64,000 nucleotides of DNA, from assembly GCF_037908215.1 (NCBI RefSeq), contig NZ_JBBLZC010000010.1:1-64000 (forward strand), given 5' to 3'. Shown one piece after another: positions 46,001-54,662 of the stretch (position 1 is its first letter; the number at the start of each line of letters is the position of its first letter). The notes under the pieces were generated by a model. That model was given only the letters and a program-made list of their open reading frames with translations, ran no database searches and had not been told where the DNA came from. Position numbers and translations under genes: made by a program. The DNA comes from Benzoatithermus flavus. GTDB taxonomy: Bacteria; Pseudomonadota; Alphaproteobacteria; Geminicoccales; Geminicoccaceae.

Positions 46001-46623
46001 TCGAGCACCGCCCCGAAGAAGTCGAGGCGGACGGGCTGGTCGAGCCCGCTCGGGTAGATGTCGACGAGGCCGCCGCGCACGGCGTAGTCGCCGGCTTCCA
46101 CCACCGCACTCGTGCGGTGATAGCCGTTGCGCTCGAGATAGGCGACGAGGGCGTCGCGATCCACGCGCGCCCCCGCCTCGAGGCGGAAGTGGGCGGCGCG
46201 CACGCGCTCGGGTGGGGGCACTTTCTGCAGGATCGCGTTGGCCGAGGTCAGGACGAGGCGCGGCTTCTCGCCGGGCCCCGCGGCGAGCCGGGCGAGCGCG
46301 CGCAGCCGCTCCGCCATGATGGCGGTGTTGGGCGAGATGCGATCGTAGGGCAGGCAGTCCCAAGCCGGAAAGCTGACGATCTCGATCTCGGGCGCGAAGA
46401 AGCGCACGAGATTCGCGATGAAGCTCATGCGCGGCCGGTCGCGGGCGATGTGCAGGATGGTGCTCGCCCGCCCGCGCCGGAGACGGGAGGCGAGATAGAC
46501 CGCCTCCAGGCCTTCGGGCGCGTTGGCGAGGAGGACAGCATCCACCCGCCCGGCAGGACGATTCTCGTCGGAGCTGACGGCCGGCTCGGCGCCGGCCGCG
46601 ATCACGGGGGAAAGCTCGTTCAC
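43075..46623 (-). CDS. mfd: transcription-repair coupling factor
   Basis: 1182-aa ATP-dependent translocase that removes stalled RNA polymerase and recruits UvrA. N-terminal UvrB-like domain (PAWDCLPYDRISPNTAIMAE), RNA-polymerase-interacting domain (EGDIVVHAEHGIGRFEGLVT), helicase with LICGDVGFGKTEVALRAAF and VVIDEEQHFGVTHKE, TRG region, and C-terminal D7 domain. The start is GTG, overlapping the sdhE stop (GTGA), which fixes it well. It is the longest gene in the window. Confidence 0.97.
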   Translation of the reverse strand: MNELSPVIAAGAEPAVSSDENRPAGRVDAVLLANAPEGLEAVYLASRLRRGRASTILHIARDRPRMSFIANLVRFFAPEIEIVSFPAWDCLPYDRISPNTAIMAERLRALARLAAGPGEKPRLVLTSANAILQKVPPPERVRAAHFRLEAGARVDRDALVAYLERNGYHRTSAVVEAGDYAVRGGLVDIYPSGLDQPVRLDFFGAVLESLRTFDPLTQRSTGKIAALELMPVSEVLMDTAAAERFKAGYLRQFGAVTGDPLLEAVEAGRSFPGMEHWLPLFHPDLVPLTAYLEDDCEIGLDHLAMDAIRSRAALIGEHYEARLQPPAAGTSFGTTPYRPLPPELLYLDEGGIERTLEPHTRLQFSIFGPPPRPPAGITAVKDLGGHPARDFARERADRSINLFDAIVAHLEELIAAGEKPLIAAYSEGAAERLKQVLADHGFDRLTRVQRWTEVPKVAGAAIAVLPLERGFRTRTIHILGEHDLFGDRLANVPKRSRRAADKFIQDVTALSEGDIVVHAEHGIGRFEGLVTLEIGGAPHDCLKLVYQGGDKLFVPVENLDVLSRYGHADQEVVLDKLGGVGWQARKAKVKERIKELAEELIKIAAERATRKGTVLDLPPGIYEEFAARFPYEETEDQLAAIEAVLTDMASGRPMDRLICGDVGFGKTEVALRAAFVAAMSGKQVALLAPTTLLVRQHYRLFATRFEGLPVRVAQLSRFVSAREAAEVKKALAEGQVDIVIGTHALLGKGVSFKNLGLVVIDEEQHFGVTHKERLKQLRAEVHVLTMTATPIPRTLHMALGGMKDLSIIATPPVDRLAVRTFVMPADPVVLREAILREHYRGGQTFYVCPRVADQPKLRQDLEKLVPEVKIGMANGQMAAKDLEQVMGDFYDRKLDLLIATNIIESGLDIPTANTLIVHRADLFGLAQLYQLRGRVGRSKVRGYAYFTVPAQKALAETAEKRLSVIQSLDGLGAGFQLASHDLDIRGAGNLLGEEQSGQIREVGFELYNHMLEEAVAALRERQAGEPAEAEAPSEWTPQITIDAAALMPESYIGDIDLRLSMYRRLAHLTTPEELDAFAAELVDRFGKMPPETEQLLQIVAIKQLCRRANVVKLDAGPKGIVLAFHENRFAKPERLVRLIAESKGQMKVRPDHKLVYLRETRSPAERLKAARKLMSDLAQLAA

Positions 46624-46886
46624 ACCGAAGGCTCGAAGCTGCGCAACATCCGAAAGACGTCGTTGTCGTGTTGGGGCGGGACCGGCTCGCGCCCATATAT
46701 CCAGGCGAGAATGTCCTGGTCGGGCTCGCCTAGGAGCGCCTCGTAGCGATCGAGCTGGGCGTCGTCCAGGAGCGGCAGCCAGGTCGTCGCGAACTGCCCG
46801 AACAGGAGGTCGCTCTCCTTCACCCCCCGATACCGGCTACGATGCAAGAGCCGTTTGCGCCGGATGTCTCGTGCCGTCTCGCTCAT
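46620..46886 (-). CDS. sdhE: FAD assembly factor SdhE (succinate dehydrogenase assembly factor 2)
   Basis: 88-aa protein that promotes covalent flavinylation of SdhA. The family core reads RRKRLLHRSRYRGVKESDLL, followed by LDRYEALLGEPDQDILAWIY. MSETARDIRRKR is chosen; an ATG ten codons upstream is possible. Coupled to mfd by GTGA overlap and divergent from recG across about 95 bp, a conserved arrangement in this class. Confidence 0.93.
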   Translation of the reverse strand: MSETARDIRRKRLLHRSRYRGVKESDLLFGQFATTWLPLLDDAQLDRYEALLGEPDQDILAWIYGREPVPPQHDNDVFRMLRSFEPSV

Positions 46887-46980
46887 GTCGTCACTCCAGC
46901 CCGCTGACTCGACCATGCCGGTTGCCGACGAGACCCGCGATCTAGCTCAAAGCCGGGCGTCGGCCAAGCCGCAGCCCGCG

Positions 46981-49074
46981 ATGGCCGACGGGCTGCGCCC
47001 GCACGTGCTCGATCCCCTGTTCGCGCCCGTGAGCGGCCTTGCGGGCGTCGGCCCGGCGGTCGGGGACGCGCTGGCACGTCTCCTGGGCCGGCGTCAGCCG
47101 CGCTGCCTCGATCTCCTCGGCCATCTGCCCACGGATGCCGTCGATCCGACGCCACGGGAGCGGCTGGGTCCGGCCGATGACGGCAAAATGGTGTCTCTCC
47201 GCGCCCGGATCGAGGGACATCGCGCCGCACCGCCGGACAAGCGGGCCCCTTACCGCATCCAGGCGCGCGCCGCCGGCGAGCGGATCGAGCTCGTCTTCTT
47301 CCGGACCAAGGGCGATTTCCTCGGCAATCGCTTCGCGATCGGCAGCGAGGTGCTGATCCACGGCCAGCTCGGCCGTTTCGGCGACCGCTGGCAGATGGTC
47401 CATCCCGACCTCCTCGACCCGCGCCGCATCGGCGAAGGATTGCTGCCGGTCTATCCCCTGGTCCAGGGCCTGACGCAGGGGCGGCTGCGCAACGTCGTGC
47501 GGGCGGCGCTGGCGCGCGTGCCCGAGCTGCCGGAATGGCTCTCGCCCGAGCTGCGGCGGCAGGGCTGGCCCGGTTGGGCCGAAGCGCTCCACATCGCGCA
47601 GCGGCCGGCGACGCCGGAGGATCTCGATCCGGCCTCGCCGGCGCGGCTGCGGCTCGCCTTCGACGAGCTGCTCGCGAACCAGCTCGCGCTTACCCTCGTC
47701 CGCACCGCGCGCTCGCGGCTGCCGGGACGGGCGCTCGCCGGCAGCGGCGAGCTGTGGCGGCGGCTCGAGGCCTCCCTGCCCTTTCCGCTGACGTCCTGCC
47801 AGGAGCGAGCGATCGCCGAGATCGGTGCGGACATGGCCGCGCCGAGCCCGATGCTGCGCCTGCTTCAGGGCGATGTCGGCAGCGGTAAGACGGTGGTGGC
47901 GCTGTTCGCCATGCTGCGCGCGGTCGAGGCCGGCGCGCAGGCGGCGCTGATGGCGCCGACCGAGGTGCTGGCGCAGCAGCACGCCGCTACGCTGGCGGCA
48001 CTCGCCGACCCGCTCGGGCTCGAGGTGGCGCTGCTCACCGGCAAGGAGCCGACGGCCCGCCGCCGCCGGACGCTGGAGCGCCTCGCCGACGGCTCGCTGC
48101 CGCTCGTGGTGGGCACCCACGCCCTGTTCCAGGAGGCCGTGACCTTCCACGATCTGGGCCTTGCCGTGATCGACGAGCAGCACCGCTTCGGCGTGGGCCA
48201 AAGGCTCGATCTCGTGAGCAAGGGCCATGCCGTCGACGTGCTGCTCACGACGGCGACCCCGATTCCGCGCAGCCTCGTCCTTGCGGCCTATGGCGATCTC
48301 GCCACCGCGAAGCTCGTGACCAAGCCGCCGGGCCGCAAGCCGATCGTGACCGCGGCGGTGCCGAACGAGCGGGTCGAGGAGGTGATCGAGGCCACCGCCC
48401 GCGCGCTCGCCCGTGGCGAGCGGATCTACTGGATCTGCCCGCTCGTCGAGGAGAGCGAGACCGCCGCCGCCATGGCGGCCATCGAGCGGCACCGGCTCTT
48501 GAGCGAGCGGTTCGGCGGCATCGTGGGTCTGGTCCACGGCCGACTGTCGAGCCGCGACAAGGAGGCTGCAATCCAGGCCTTCGCGCGCGGCGACGCGCGG
48601 CTCCTCGTCGCCACGACGGTGATCGAGGTCGGCGTGGACGTGCCGGACGCCAGCATCATCGTGATCGAGCATGCCGAGCGCTTCGGCCTCGCCCAGCTTC
48701 ATCAGCTCCGCGGACGCGTCGGCCGCGGCGAGCGGCCTTCGGCCTGCCTCCTGCTCTATGATCCGCCCTTGAGCCAGGCCGCGCGCGCCCGGCTCGCGAT
48801 CCTGCGGGAGACCGAGGACGGGTTCCGCATCGCGGAGGAGGATCTGCGGCTCCGCGGCCCCGGCGAGGTGCTGGGCCTACGCCAGAGCGGGTTGCCGGCG
48901 TTCCGCTTCGCCGATCTCGAGCGCCATGCCGGCCTCCTGCCGCTGGCGCGGGCCGAAGCCGACCGGGCGCTGCAGGAGGACCCCACGCTCTCGGGCGAGC
49001 GCGGGCGGGCGCTCCGGCTCCTACTGCACCTGTTCGAGCGTCAGGACGCCGTGCGGCTGCTCGCCGCCGGCTGA
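46981..49074 (+). CDS. recG: ATP-dependent DNA helicase
   Basis: 697-aa branch-migration helicase that remodels stalled forks. The wedge/OB domain starts RPHVLDPLFAPVSGLAGVGP; helicase motifs are LLQGDVGSGKTVVALFAML, LMAPTEVLAQQHAATLAALA, VIDEQHRFGVGQR, TATPIPRSLVLA and LRGRVGRGERPSACLLLY. The start MADGLRPHVL matches RecG length; ATGs at 46855 and 46915 would extend it into the sdhE promoter region. Its 3' end overlaps the DUF502 gene on the other strand by 54 nt. Confidence 0.96.
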   Translation: MADGLRPHVLDPLFAPVSGLAGVGPAVGDALARLLGRRQPRCLDLLGHLPTDAVDPTPRERLGPADDGKMVSLRARIEGHRAAPPDKRAPYRIQARAAGERIELVFFRTKGDFLGNRFAIGSEVLIHGQLGRFGDRWQMVHPDLLDPRRIGEGLLPVYPLVQGLTQGRLRNVVRAALARVPELPEWLSPELRRQGWPGWAEALHIAQRPATPEDLDPASPARLRLAFDELLANQLALTLVRTARSRLPGRALAGSGELWRRLEASLPFPLTSCQERAIAEIGADMAAPSPMLRLLQGDVGSGKTVVALFAMLRAVEAGAQAALMAPTEVLAQQHAATLAALADPLGLEVALLTGKEPTARRRRTLERLADGSLPLVVGTHALFQEAVTFHDLGLAVIDEQHRFGVGQRLDLVSKGHAVDVLLTTATPIPRSLVLAAYGDLATAKLVTKPPGRKPIVTAAVPNERVEEVIEATARALARGERIYWICPLVEESETAAAMAAIERHRLLSERFGGIVGLVHGRLSSRDKEAAIQAFARGDARLLVATTVIEVGVDVPDASIIVIEHAERFGLAQLHQLRGRVGRGERPSACLLLYDPPLSQAARARLAILRETEDGFRIAEEDLRLRGPGEVLGLRQSGLPAFRFADLERHAGLLPLARAEADRALQEDPTLSGERGRALRLLLHLFERQDAVRLLAAG

Positions 49075-49803
49075 GGGACGCTCGTCGTCACGCGGCGGAC
49101 GCGCCGGTTCGCGCTGGGGACGCTCCGGCGGCATCACGATGCCGCCGGAGATGACCAGCTTCATGCCGTCCTCGACGCTCATGTCGAGATGCACCACCTC
49201 GTCCCGCGGCAGGAACAGAAGGAAGCCATAGGCCGGAATCGGCGTCGTGGGCACGAACACGGAGAGGAGGTCGCCGCCGTGCCGCCGCCCGATCTCGCCC
49301 GTGGCCTCGCCGGTGACGAAGCCCAGGGACCAGATGCCGGGGCGTGGATATTCGATCATCACCACCTCGCGGAAACTGCGCGAGGATTGCGAGAGCATGG
49401 TCTCGAAGAGCTGCTTCAGCGTGCCGTAGATGCCGCGCACAATCGGCGTGCGGTCGAGCAGCCATTCTCCGGTCTGCATGATGGTCCGCCCGGCGATCCC
49501 GGCCGCGAACCAGCCGATCAGGACGAGGAGGCCCAGGATCACGACGAGGCCGATGCCGGGCACGGCGAACGGCAGGTAGGTCTCGGGGTTGTAGGCGGTC
49601 GGGATGAACTGACTCACCGTCTGGTCGAAGTAGCGCAGCACGTGCCAGACGATGAACAGGGTGATGCCGATGGGTGCCGCGACGATGATGCCGGCGAAGA
49701 GATAATTTCTCAGGCGATGCGGAAAGGACTTGCGCTCGCTCGCCGCGTGCGCCTCCCCCCGCCCGTGCCCGCTGGCTGCCGTCTCCTCGCCGTTTCCCGC
49801 CAT
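49021..49803 (-). CDS. DUF502 membrane protein
   Basis: 260 aa with two transmembrane helices (YLFAGIIVAAPIGITLFIVW; VPGIGLVVILGLLVLIGWFA) and a soluble domain containing RTPIVRGIYGTLKQLFETML, SFREVVMIEYPRPGIWSLGF and SVFVPTTPIPAYGFLLFLPR. This is the conserved DUF502 pattern; function unknown. The last 35 residues are Pro/Arg-rich and overlap recG. Next to recG in many alphaproteobacteria. Confidence 0.9.
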   Translation of the reverse strand: MAGNGEETAASGHGRGEAHAASERKSFPHRLRNYLFAGIIVAAPIGITLFIVWHVLRYFDQTVSQFIPTAYNPETYLPFAVPGIGLVVILGLLVLIGWFAAGIAGRTIMQTGEWLLDRTPIVRGIYGTLKQLFETMLSQSSRSFREVVMIEYPRPGIWSLGFVTGEATGEIGRRHGGDLLSVFVPTTPIPAYGFLLFLPRDEVVHLDMSVEDGMKLVISGGIVMPPERPQREPARPPRDDERPSAGGEQPHGVLTLEQVQ

Positions 49804-50014
49804 CGCAAACGTTCCGACCTGCCCATCCCGACGGCTCGCAGCATAGCGCCGCGAAACCGCTAGGCAACCGCCCGCTCCAGCGGAAGGGCCGCGCCCGACT
49901 GTCGCCCACGGTCATTTGATGGCATCCGAGCCGAATCCGAAGCCGGCAAAATTATCTAAAATGCCTGCGATCTTTTAGGCAAGTTCCCTAATAAGTAAAT
50001 GAAAATGAGAATTG

Positions 50015-50043
50015 TTGACACCGATGTTCCCGAACGCATTAAT
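50015..50043 (+). promoter_or_regulatory. sigma-70 type promoter
   Basis: TTGACA, 17-bp spacer, ATTAAT, about 105 bp before the next start codon. It lies at the end of an AT-rich stretch (49940-50015), unusual in this window, which carries a weak dyad GCCT/AGGC at 49962-49980. The remainder of the 344-bp gap holds no gene. Confidence 0.5.
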
Positions 50044-50147
50044 CGAGACGGCACGCAAGATCACCGCTCCGACCGGCGAGAACCCGCTTCGGATCTCCAA
50101 GGGGCGAAAAGGGTGCTGGAGGCTTCCGGGAGCGGATGGAGGGGAAC

Positions 50148-50615
50148 ATGACGGTCATCACCAACGCGACACTGCTGATCCGCCGCATCGGCGAGCTGCA
50201 GCGAAAGCGCGCCGCCCTGGCCGAGCGCCAGGAGCAGCTGCGCGGCAGCCTGCCGGACTGGGCCTTGGCACCGCTGCAGCTCGCCGGCATGAGCGCCGCC
50301 GAGATCCGGCAGTTCATGAGCGACCTTTCCGAAGCCGAGCGCAAGGCCGGCCTCGACGAGCTCGAGCGCGAGCTCGAGCAGCTCGACCGGCAGATCGAGG
50401 AGCTGGAGAACGTCCTGCTCACCACCCCGGCCTGCACGCTCGACGGAGTCCAGGCCATGCTCGACCTGGCGATCGCCCGCTTCCGTGCCCAGGTCGCCAC
50501 CGATCCGACGGACGTCTTCTACGATTACGGCGAGGCGCGCGTCCTCACCTTCCTCGAGCGCGCCGCCGACGACCTTCGGGCCTTCCTGCAGGCCGAGCAG
50601 CGCGCGGCGAGCTGA
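50148..50615 (+). CDS. hypothetical coiled-coil protein
   Basis: 155 aa, cytoplasmic, Glu/Leu/Arg/Gln-rich. About residues 10-35 and 50-95 are predicted coiled coil (LQRKRAALAERQEQLRGSLP; GLDELERELEQLDRQIEELE). The C-terminal part (ARFRAQVATDPTDVFYDYGE) may be a small folded domain. GGAGGGG lies 4 nt before the ATG. No family recognised; its own promoter and AT-rich leader suggest independent regulation. Confidence 0.65.
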   Translation: MTVITNATLLIRRIGELQRKRAALAERQEQLRGSLPDWALAPLQLAGMSAAEIRQFMSDLSEAERKAGLDELERELEQLDRQIEELENVLLTTPACTLDGVQAMLDLAIARFRAQVATDPTDVFYDYGEARVLTFLERAADDLRAFLQAEQRAAS

Positions 50616-50654
50616 GCCCGGCCAGGCCCGGGGCAGCGCCTCGACCGCCCTTTC

Positions 50655-52490
50655 CTAGTAGTGGGGCTTGACGTCGATCAGGGTAGCCTTGGCACGCTCG
50701 TCCTCCTCGCGCAGCTTCTCCCGGGCGCTCAGCGAAAGCTGGAGGTGCAGCTCCTTGAGCTGCTTCTCGCTCACGCGGCTGGGAGCACCCAGGAGGAGCT
50801 CTTCGGCGCGCTGCGAGAGCGGGAAGGCCGTGACCTCGCGCAGGTTCGGCGTATCGGCGAGGAGCATGACGATCCGGTCGACACCGGGTGCTATGCCGCC
50901 GTGAGGGGGAGCGCCGTAATGCAGGGCCCGGAACATGCCGCCGAACTTCTCTTCCAGCACGTCCCGGCCGTAGCCCGCGATCTCGAACGCCTTCGCCATG
51001 ATGTCGGGGCGATGGTTGCGGATGGCACCCGAGCTCAGCTCGATGCCGTTGCAGACGATGTCGTACTGGTAGGCCAGGATGTCGAGCGGGTCCTGGTTCT
51101 GAAGCGCGTGCATCCCGCCCTGCGGCATCGAGAACGGGTTGTGGGAGAAGGCGATCTGCTTGTTCTCTTCGTCCCACTCGTACATCGGGAAATCGACGAT
51201 CCAGCAGAACCGGAAACAGTTCTTCTCGACGATCCCGAGCTCCTCGCCGACGCGCGTGCGGATCTGGCCCGCGAGCTTGGCCGCCGCATCGGCCTTGTCG
51301 CAGACGAAGAACACGGCATCGCCGGTCGTGAGGCCGGCGGCCGCGCGCAAGGCCTGGAGCCGCGCGGGCTCGAGGAACTTCGCGATCGGGCCCTTCGCCT
51401 CGTCCTCGACCAGCGTGACCCAGCCCAGGCCCGGCGCGCCCAGGCTCTGCGCGTAGGCCACCATCTGATCGAAGAAGCTCCTGGGCCTGCCGACCGCATC
51501 GGGGGCCGGCACGGCGCGCACCACCGCCCCGTTCTCGATCGCACCGGCGAACACCTTGAAGCCGGAACCGCGGAACACCTCCGTCACGTCGGCGATCTCG
51601 ACGGGGTTGCGCAGGTCGGGCTTGTCGGTGCCGTACTTCAGCATCGCCTCGCGGAACGCGATCCGCGGGAACGGCGGCGGGGTGACGTGCCAGTCCGTGA
51701 ACTCGGTGAACACGCCGTGCATCACGGGCTCGACTGCGGCGAACACGTCGTCCTGCGTGACGAAGCTCATCTCGATGTCGAGCTGGTAGAACTCGCCGGG
51801 GCTGCGGTCGGCGCGGGCGTCCTCGTCCCGGAAGCAGGGGGCGATCTGGAAGTACCGATCGAACCCGGAGATCATGTAGAGCTGCTTGTACTGCTGCGGC
51901 GCTTGTGGCAGGGCATAGAACTTGCCTGGATGCAGGCGCGAGGGCACGAGGAAGTCGCGCGCCCCCTCGGGCGAGCTCGCCGTGAGGATCGGCGTCTGGA
52001 ACTCGGTGAAGCCCTGCTCCGTCATCCGCCGGCGGATGCTCGCGATGACCGCCGAGCGCAGCATGATGTTCCGGTGCATCTTCTCGCGCCGGAGGTCGAG
52101 GAAGCGGTACTTGAGCCGGGTCTCCTCGGGGTAGTCGCGGTCGCTGTTGACCTGGAGCGGCAGCGGCTCGGCCTCGGACTCGAGGATCATCTCGCCCGCG
52201 ACGAGCTCGATCTCTCCCGTGGGCAGCGACGGATTGACGGTCTCGGGCGTGCGCGCCACCACCTTGCCGGTGACGGTGACGACGCTCTCCAGCCGCACCC
52301 CCTCGGCCGCGGCGAAGGAGGGTGTCCCTGGATGGAAGACGAGCTGCGTGAGGCCGCTGTGGTCGCGCAGATCGATGAAGAGAAGCTGGCCGTGGTCGCG
52401 CTTTCGGTGTACCCAGCCGCTGAGGCGCGCCTCGATCCCGACGTCGCTCTTTCTGAGATCGCCGCAGCGGTGCGTACGATAAGGATGCAT
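50655..52490 (-). CDS. aspS: aspartyl-tRNA synthetase
   Basis: 611-aa class II synthetase. N-terminal OB-fold anticodon domain (GWVHRKRDHGQLLFIDLRDH), motif 2 FQIAPCFRDEDARADRSPGE, the bacterial GAD insertion, and motif 3 GIAPGVDRIVMLLADTPN. The flipping loop SSPEGARDFLVPSRLHPGKF is present. In bacteria without AsnRS such enzymes also charge tRNA-Asn; the window cannot decide this. Divergent from rnd. Confidence 0.96.
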   Translation of the reverse strand: MHPYRTHRCGDLRKSDVGIEARLSGWVHRKRDHGQLLFIDLRDHSGLTQLVFHPGTPSFAAAEGVRLESVVTVTGKVVARTPETVNPSLPTGEIELVAGEMILESEAEPLPLQVNSDRDYPEETRLKYRFLDLRREKMHRNIMLRSAVIASIRRRMTEQGFTEFQTPILTASSPEGARDFLVPSRLHPGKFYALPQAPQQYKQLYMISGFDRYFQIAPCFRDEDARADRSPGEFYQLDIEMSFVTQDDVFAAVEPVMHGVFTEFTDWHVTPPPFPRIAFREAMLKYGTDKPDLRNPVEIADVTEVFRGSGFKVFAGAIENGAVVRAVPAPDAVGRPRSFFDQMVAYAQSLGAPGLGWVTLVEDEAKGPIAKFLEPARLQALRAAAGLTTGDAVFFVCDKADAAAKLAGQIRTRVGEELGIVEKNCFRFCWIVDFPMYEWDEENKQIAFSHNPFSMPQGGMHALQNQDPLDILAYQYDIVCNGIELSSGAIRNHRPDIMAKAFEIAGYGRDVLEEKFGGMFRALHYGAPPHGGIAPGVDRIVMLLADTPNLREVTAFPLSQRAEELLLGAPSRVSEKQLKELHLQLSLSAREKLREEDERAKATLIDVKPHY

Positions 52491-52605
52491 GCTCGTTTCC
52501 GTCGCTGAACCACGTGGTCCGGCCCGAGGCCGAGACGGCGGGTAAAGGTCACGAGAGCGGATGTGGTGTCAAGCGAGGTGACAGACCCGAGATGATATCT
52601 GCCCC

Positions 52606-53763
52606 ATGCCGCTGATCACGGATACCCGAGCTCTTGCCGCATTTTGCGACCGCATGCGCCAGGAGCGCTTCGTTGCGGTCGACACCGAGTTCATGCGCGA
52701 CCGCACCTACTGGCCGCGGCTCTGCCTCGTGCAGGTCGCGGGCGAGAAGGAGGCCGTGGCGATCGATGCGCTCGCCCCCGGCATCGATCTCGCCCCGCTC
52801 CTGGCGCTGATGGCCGATCCGGCCGTGCTCAAGGTGATGCACGCGGCACGCCAGGATCTCGAGATCTTCCATCGTCTGGGCCAGTTGCCACACCCCTTCT
52901 TCGACACCCAGGTCGCGGCCATGGTGTGCGGCTTCGGCGAGGAGGTCGCCTACGAGACCCTGGTCAACAAGGTAGCGAAGGCCCAGCTCGACAAGAGCTC
53001 GCGCTTCACGGACTGGGCACGGCGGCCCTTGACCGAGGCGCAGATCCGCTACGCGCTCGGCGACGTGACCCATCTCAGGGTGATCTACGAGAGCCTCCAT
53101 GCCCGGATCGAGAAGGCCGGGCGGATGGGCTGGGTCCAGGAGGAGCTCGAAGCGCTGCTCGATCCCAGGCTCTACGAGAACCCGCCCGAGGAGGCGTGGA
53201 AGCGCCTGAAGCTCCGCTCGCGCGACGGCCGCTTCGTCGCCATCGTGCAGGCGCTGGCCGCCTGGCGCGAGCGCGAGGCGCAGCGGCGCGACCTGCCGCG
53301 CGCGCGCATCATCCGCGACGACCTCCTGCTCGAGGTGGCGGCGAACCGGCCGCAGACCGTCGAGGAGCTGCGCTCGCTCGAGCGGGTGAGCGTCGACAAG
53401 GAGGGGGCCGCGGCCATCGTGGCCGCGATCCGCGAGGTCATGGCGCTGCCGCGTGCGGCGCTGCCGCAGCTCCCGGAACCCGTGGTGCTGCCGCGCGGCA
53501 TCGGCCCCATCGTCGATCTCTTGCGCGTTCTCCTGAAGTATCGCTGCGAGGAGGCCGAGGTGGCGCAGCGCCTGGTCGCGAGCACGGCCGACCTCGAGGC
53601 CATCGCCGTGGACGATCGGGCCGACGTGCCCGCCATGCACGGCTGGCGGCGCGAGATCTTCGGCGAGGATGCGCTGGCGCTCAAGGCAGGCCGCCTCGCC
53701 CTCGCCGTGCGCGGCCGGCGGCCGGCGGTCATCCGGCTCGAGCAGGGGACGGCTGCATCGTGA
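52606..53763 (+). CDS. rnd: ribonuclease D
   Basis: 385-aa 3'-5' exoribonuclease that trims tRNA. DEDDy motifs are FVAVDTEFMRDRTYWPRLCL, VMHAARQDLEIF, FFDTQVAAMVCG and RYALGDVTHLRVIY. An HRDC domain follows (RDLPRARIIRDDLLLEVAAN). The stop overlaps the next gene's GTG start. Confidence 0.95.
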   Translation: MPLITDTRALAAFCDRMRQERFVAVDTEFMRDRTYWPRLCLVQVAGEKEAVAIDALAPGIDLAPLLALMADPAVLKVMHAARQDLEIFHRLGQLPHPFFDTQVAAMVCGFGEEVAYETLVNKVAKAQLDKSSRFTDWARRPLTEAQIRYALGDVTHLRVIYESLHARIEKAGRMGWVQEELEALLDPRLYENPPEEAWKRLKLRSRDGRFVAIVQALAAWREREAQRRDLPRARIIRDDLLLEVAANRPQTVEELRSLERVSVDKEGAAAIVAAIREVMALPRAALPQLPEPVVLPRGIGPIVDLLRVLLKYRCEEAEVAQRLVASTADLEAIAVDDRADVPAMHGWRREIFGEDALALKAGRLALAVRGRRPAVIRLEQGTAAS

Positions 53764-54569
53764 TCCTGATCGTCGGCCGCGGGTTCATCGGCCGGGCCGT
53801 CGCCCAGGCGATGCGACCCGACGAGGTCCGGCTCGTCGGGCACGAGGCCGTGCACGATCCTTCGCTGCTGCGCGGGGTCCGGACGGTCCTGTTCGCAGGG
53901 CGTCATCCGGCGCTCGGCACCGAAGCCTGGTCGCCCGACGACGATGCCGAGCTGGCGCTGGCGCACCGAGCCGCCGCAGCGCGGGTGAGCTTCGTGAGCC
54001 TCGGCACGCGCAAGGTCTACGCACCTTCCGTCAATCCCTTGAACGAGATCGACCGGGTGGGTCCCGTCGATCTCTACGGCCGGCAGAAGCTCGCCCTCGA
54101 GCACGCGCTCTCGCAGGTGCTGGGCCGGCGGCTCACGCGCCTCAGGCTCGCCAACATCTTCGGCTACGAGCGGATCTCGGGCCGGAACAGCTTTCTCGCC
54201 CAGGCCCTGATCGGCCTGTCGCGGCGCGACGAGATCCGCTTCGACATGAGCCCGTTCGTCCAGCGCGACTTCCTGCCCGTGGAGCTCTGCGCCCGCTGGC
54301 TCGCCGAGATCGCGCGGCGCCCGCCGGGCGGTGTGCTCAACGTCGGCTCGGGCGTGGCGCTCCCCACAGGCAAACTGGCCTTATGGCTGATCGAGGGCTA
54401 CGGCCGTGGCCGACTCGTCGTCGAGAGTCCGGAGGAGCGCGATTCCTTCGTCCTCGACACGCGCAACCTGAAAGCCTTGCTCGGCGGCGAAGGCTGCAGC
54501 CTCGAGGATCTGCGCCGCCACACGCTCGCCATCGGCCAGCGGCTGCGGCAGGAGATCTACCGGCGCTGA
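53760..54569 (+). CDS. NAD-dependent epimerase/dehydratase family protein
   Basis: 269 aa. Rossmann motif ILIVGRGFIGRAVAQAM at the very N-terminus, VSFVSLGTRKVYAPS, the Tyr/Lys in VDLYGRQKLALEHALS, and RLTRLRLANIFGYERISGRN. This is the extended-SDR nucleotide-sugar type fold. The GTG start overlaps the rnd stop as GTGA. No sugar pathway genes adjoin it, so the substrate is open. Confidence 0.83.
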   Translation: MILIVGRGFIGRAVAQAMRPDEVRLVGHEAVHDPSLLRGVRTVLFAGRHPALGTEAWSPDDDAELALAHRAAAARVSFVSLGTRKVYAPSVNPLNEIDRVGPVDLYGRQKLALEHALSQVLGRRLTRLRLANIFGYERISGRNSFLAQALIGLSRRDEIRFDMSPFVQRDFLPVELCARWLAEIARRPPGGVLNVGSGVALPTGKLALWLIEGYGRGRLVVESPEERDSFVLDTRNLKALLGGEGCSLEDLRRHTLAIGQRLRQEIYRR

Positions 54570-54662
54570 CCCGAGCGCTCCCGGACCTCGGAACCCCGGC
54601 AGCGCCTCTTCCGTTAGGCTCATCGTCTGCGCCTCCCTGCCGACCTGCCGCGCGAGCCGACC

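Noticed and set aside
42953..46696. Long frames on both strands over mfd (1247 and 1233 codons)
   Set aside because: They are Arg/Ala/Gly-rich shadows; only the frame with helicase motifs and the GTGA overlap with sdhE is real.
49990..50020. Fur-box-like sequence near TGAAAATGAGAATTG
   Set aside because: Match to the Fur consensus is partial and the following gene is not iron-related.
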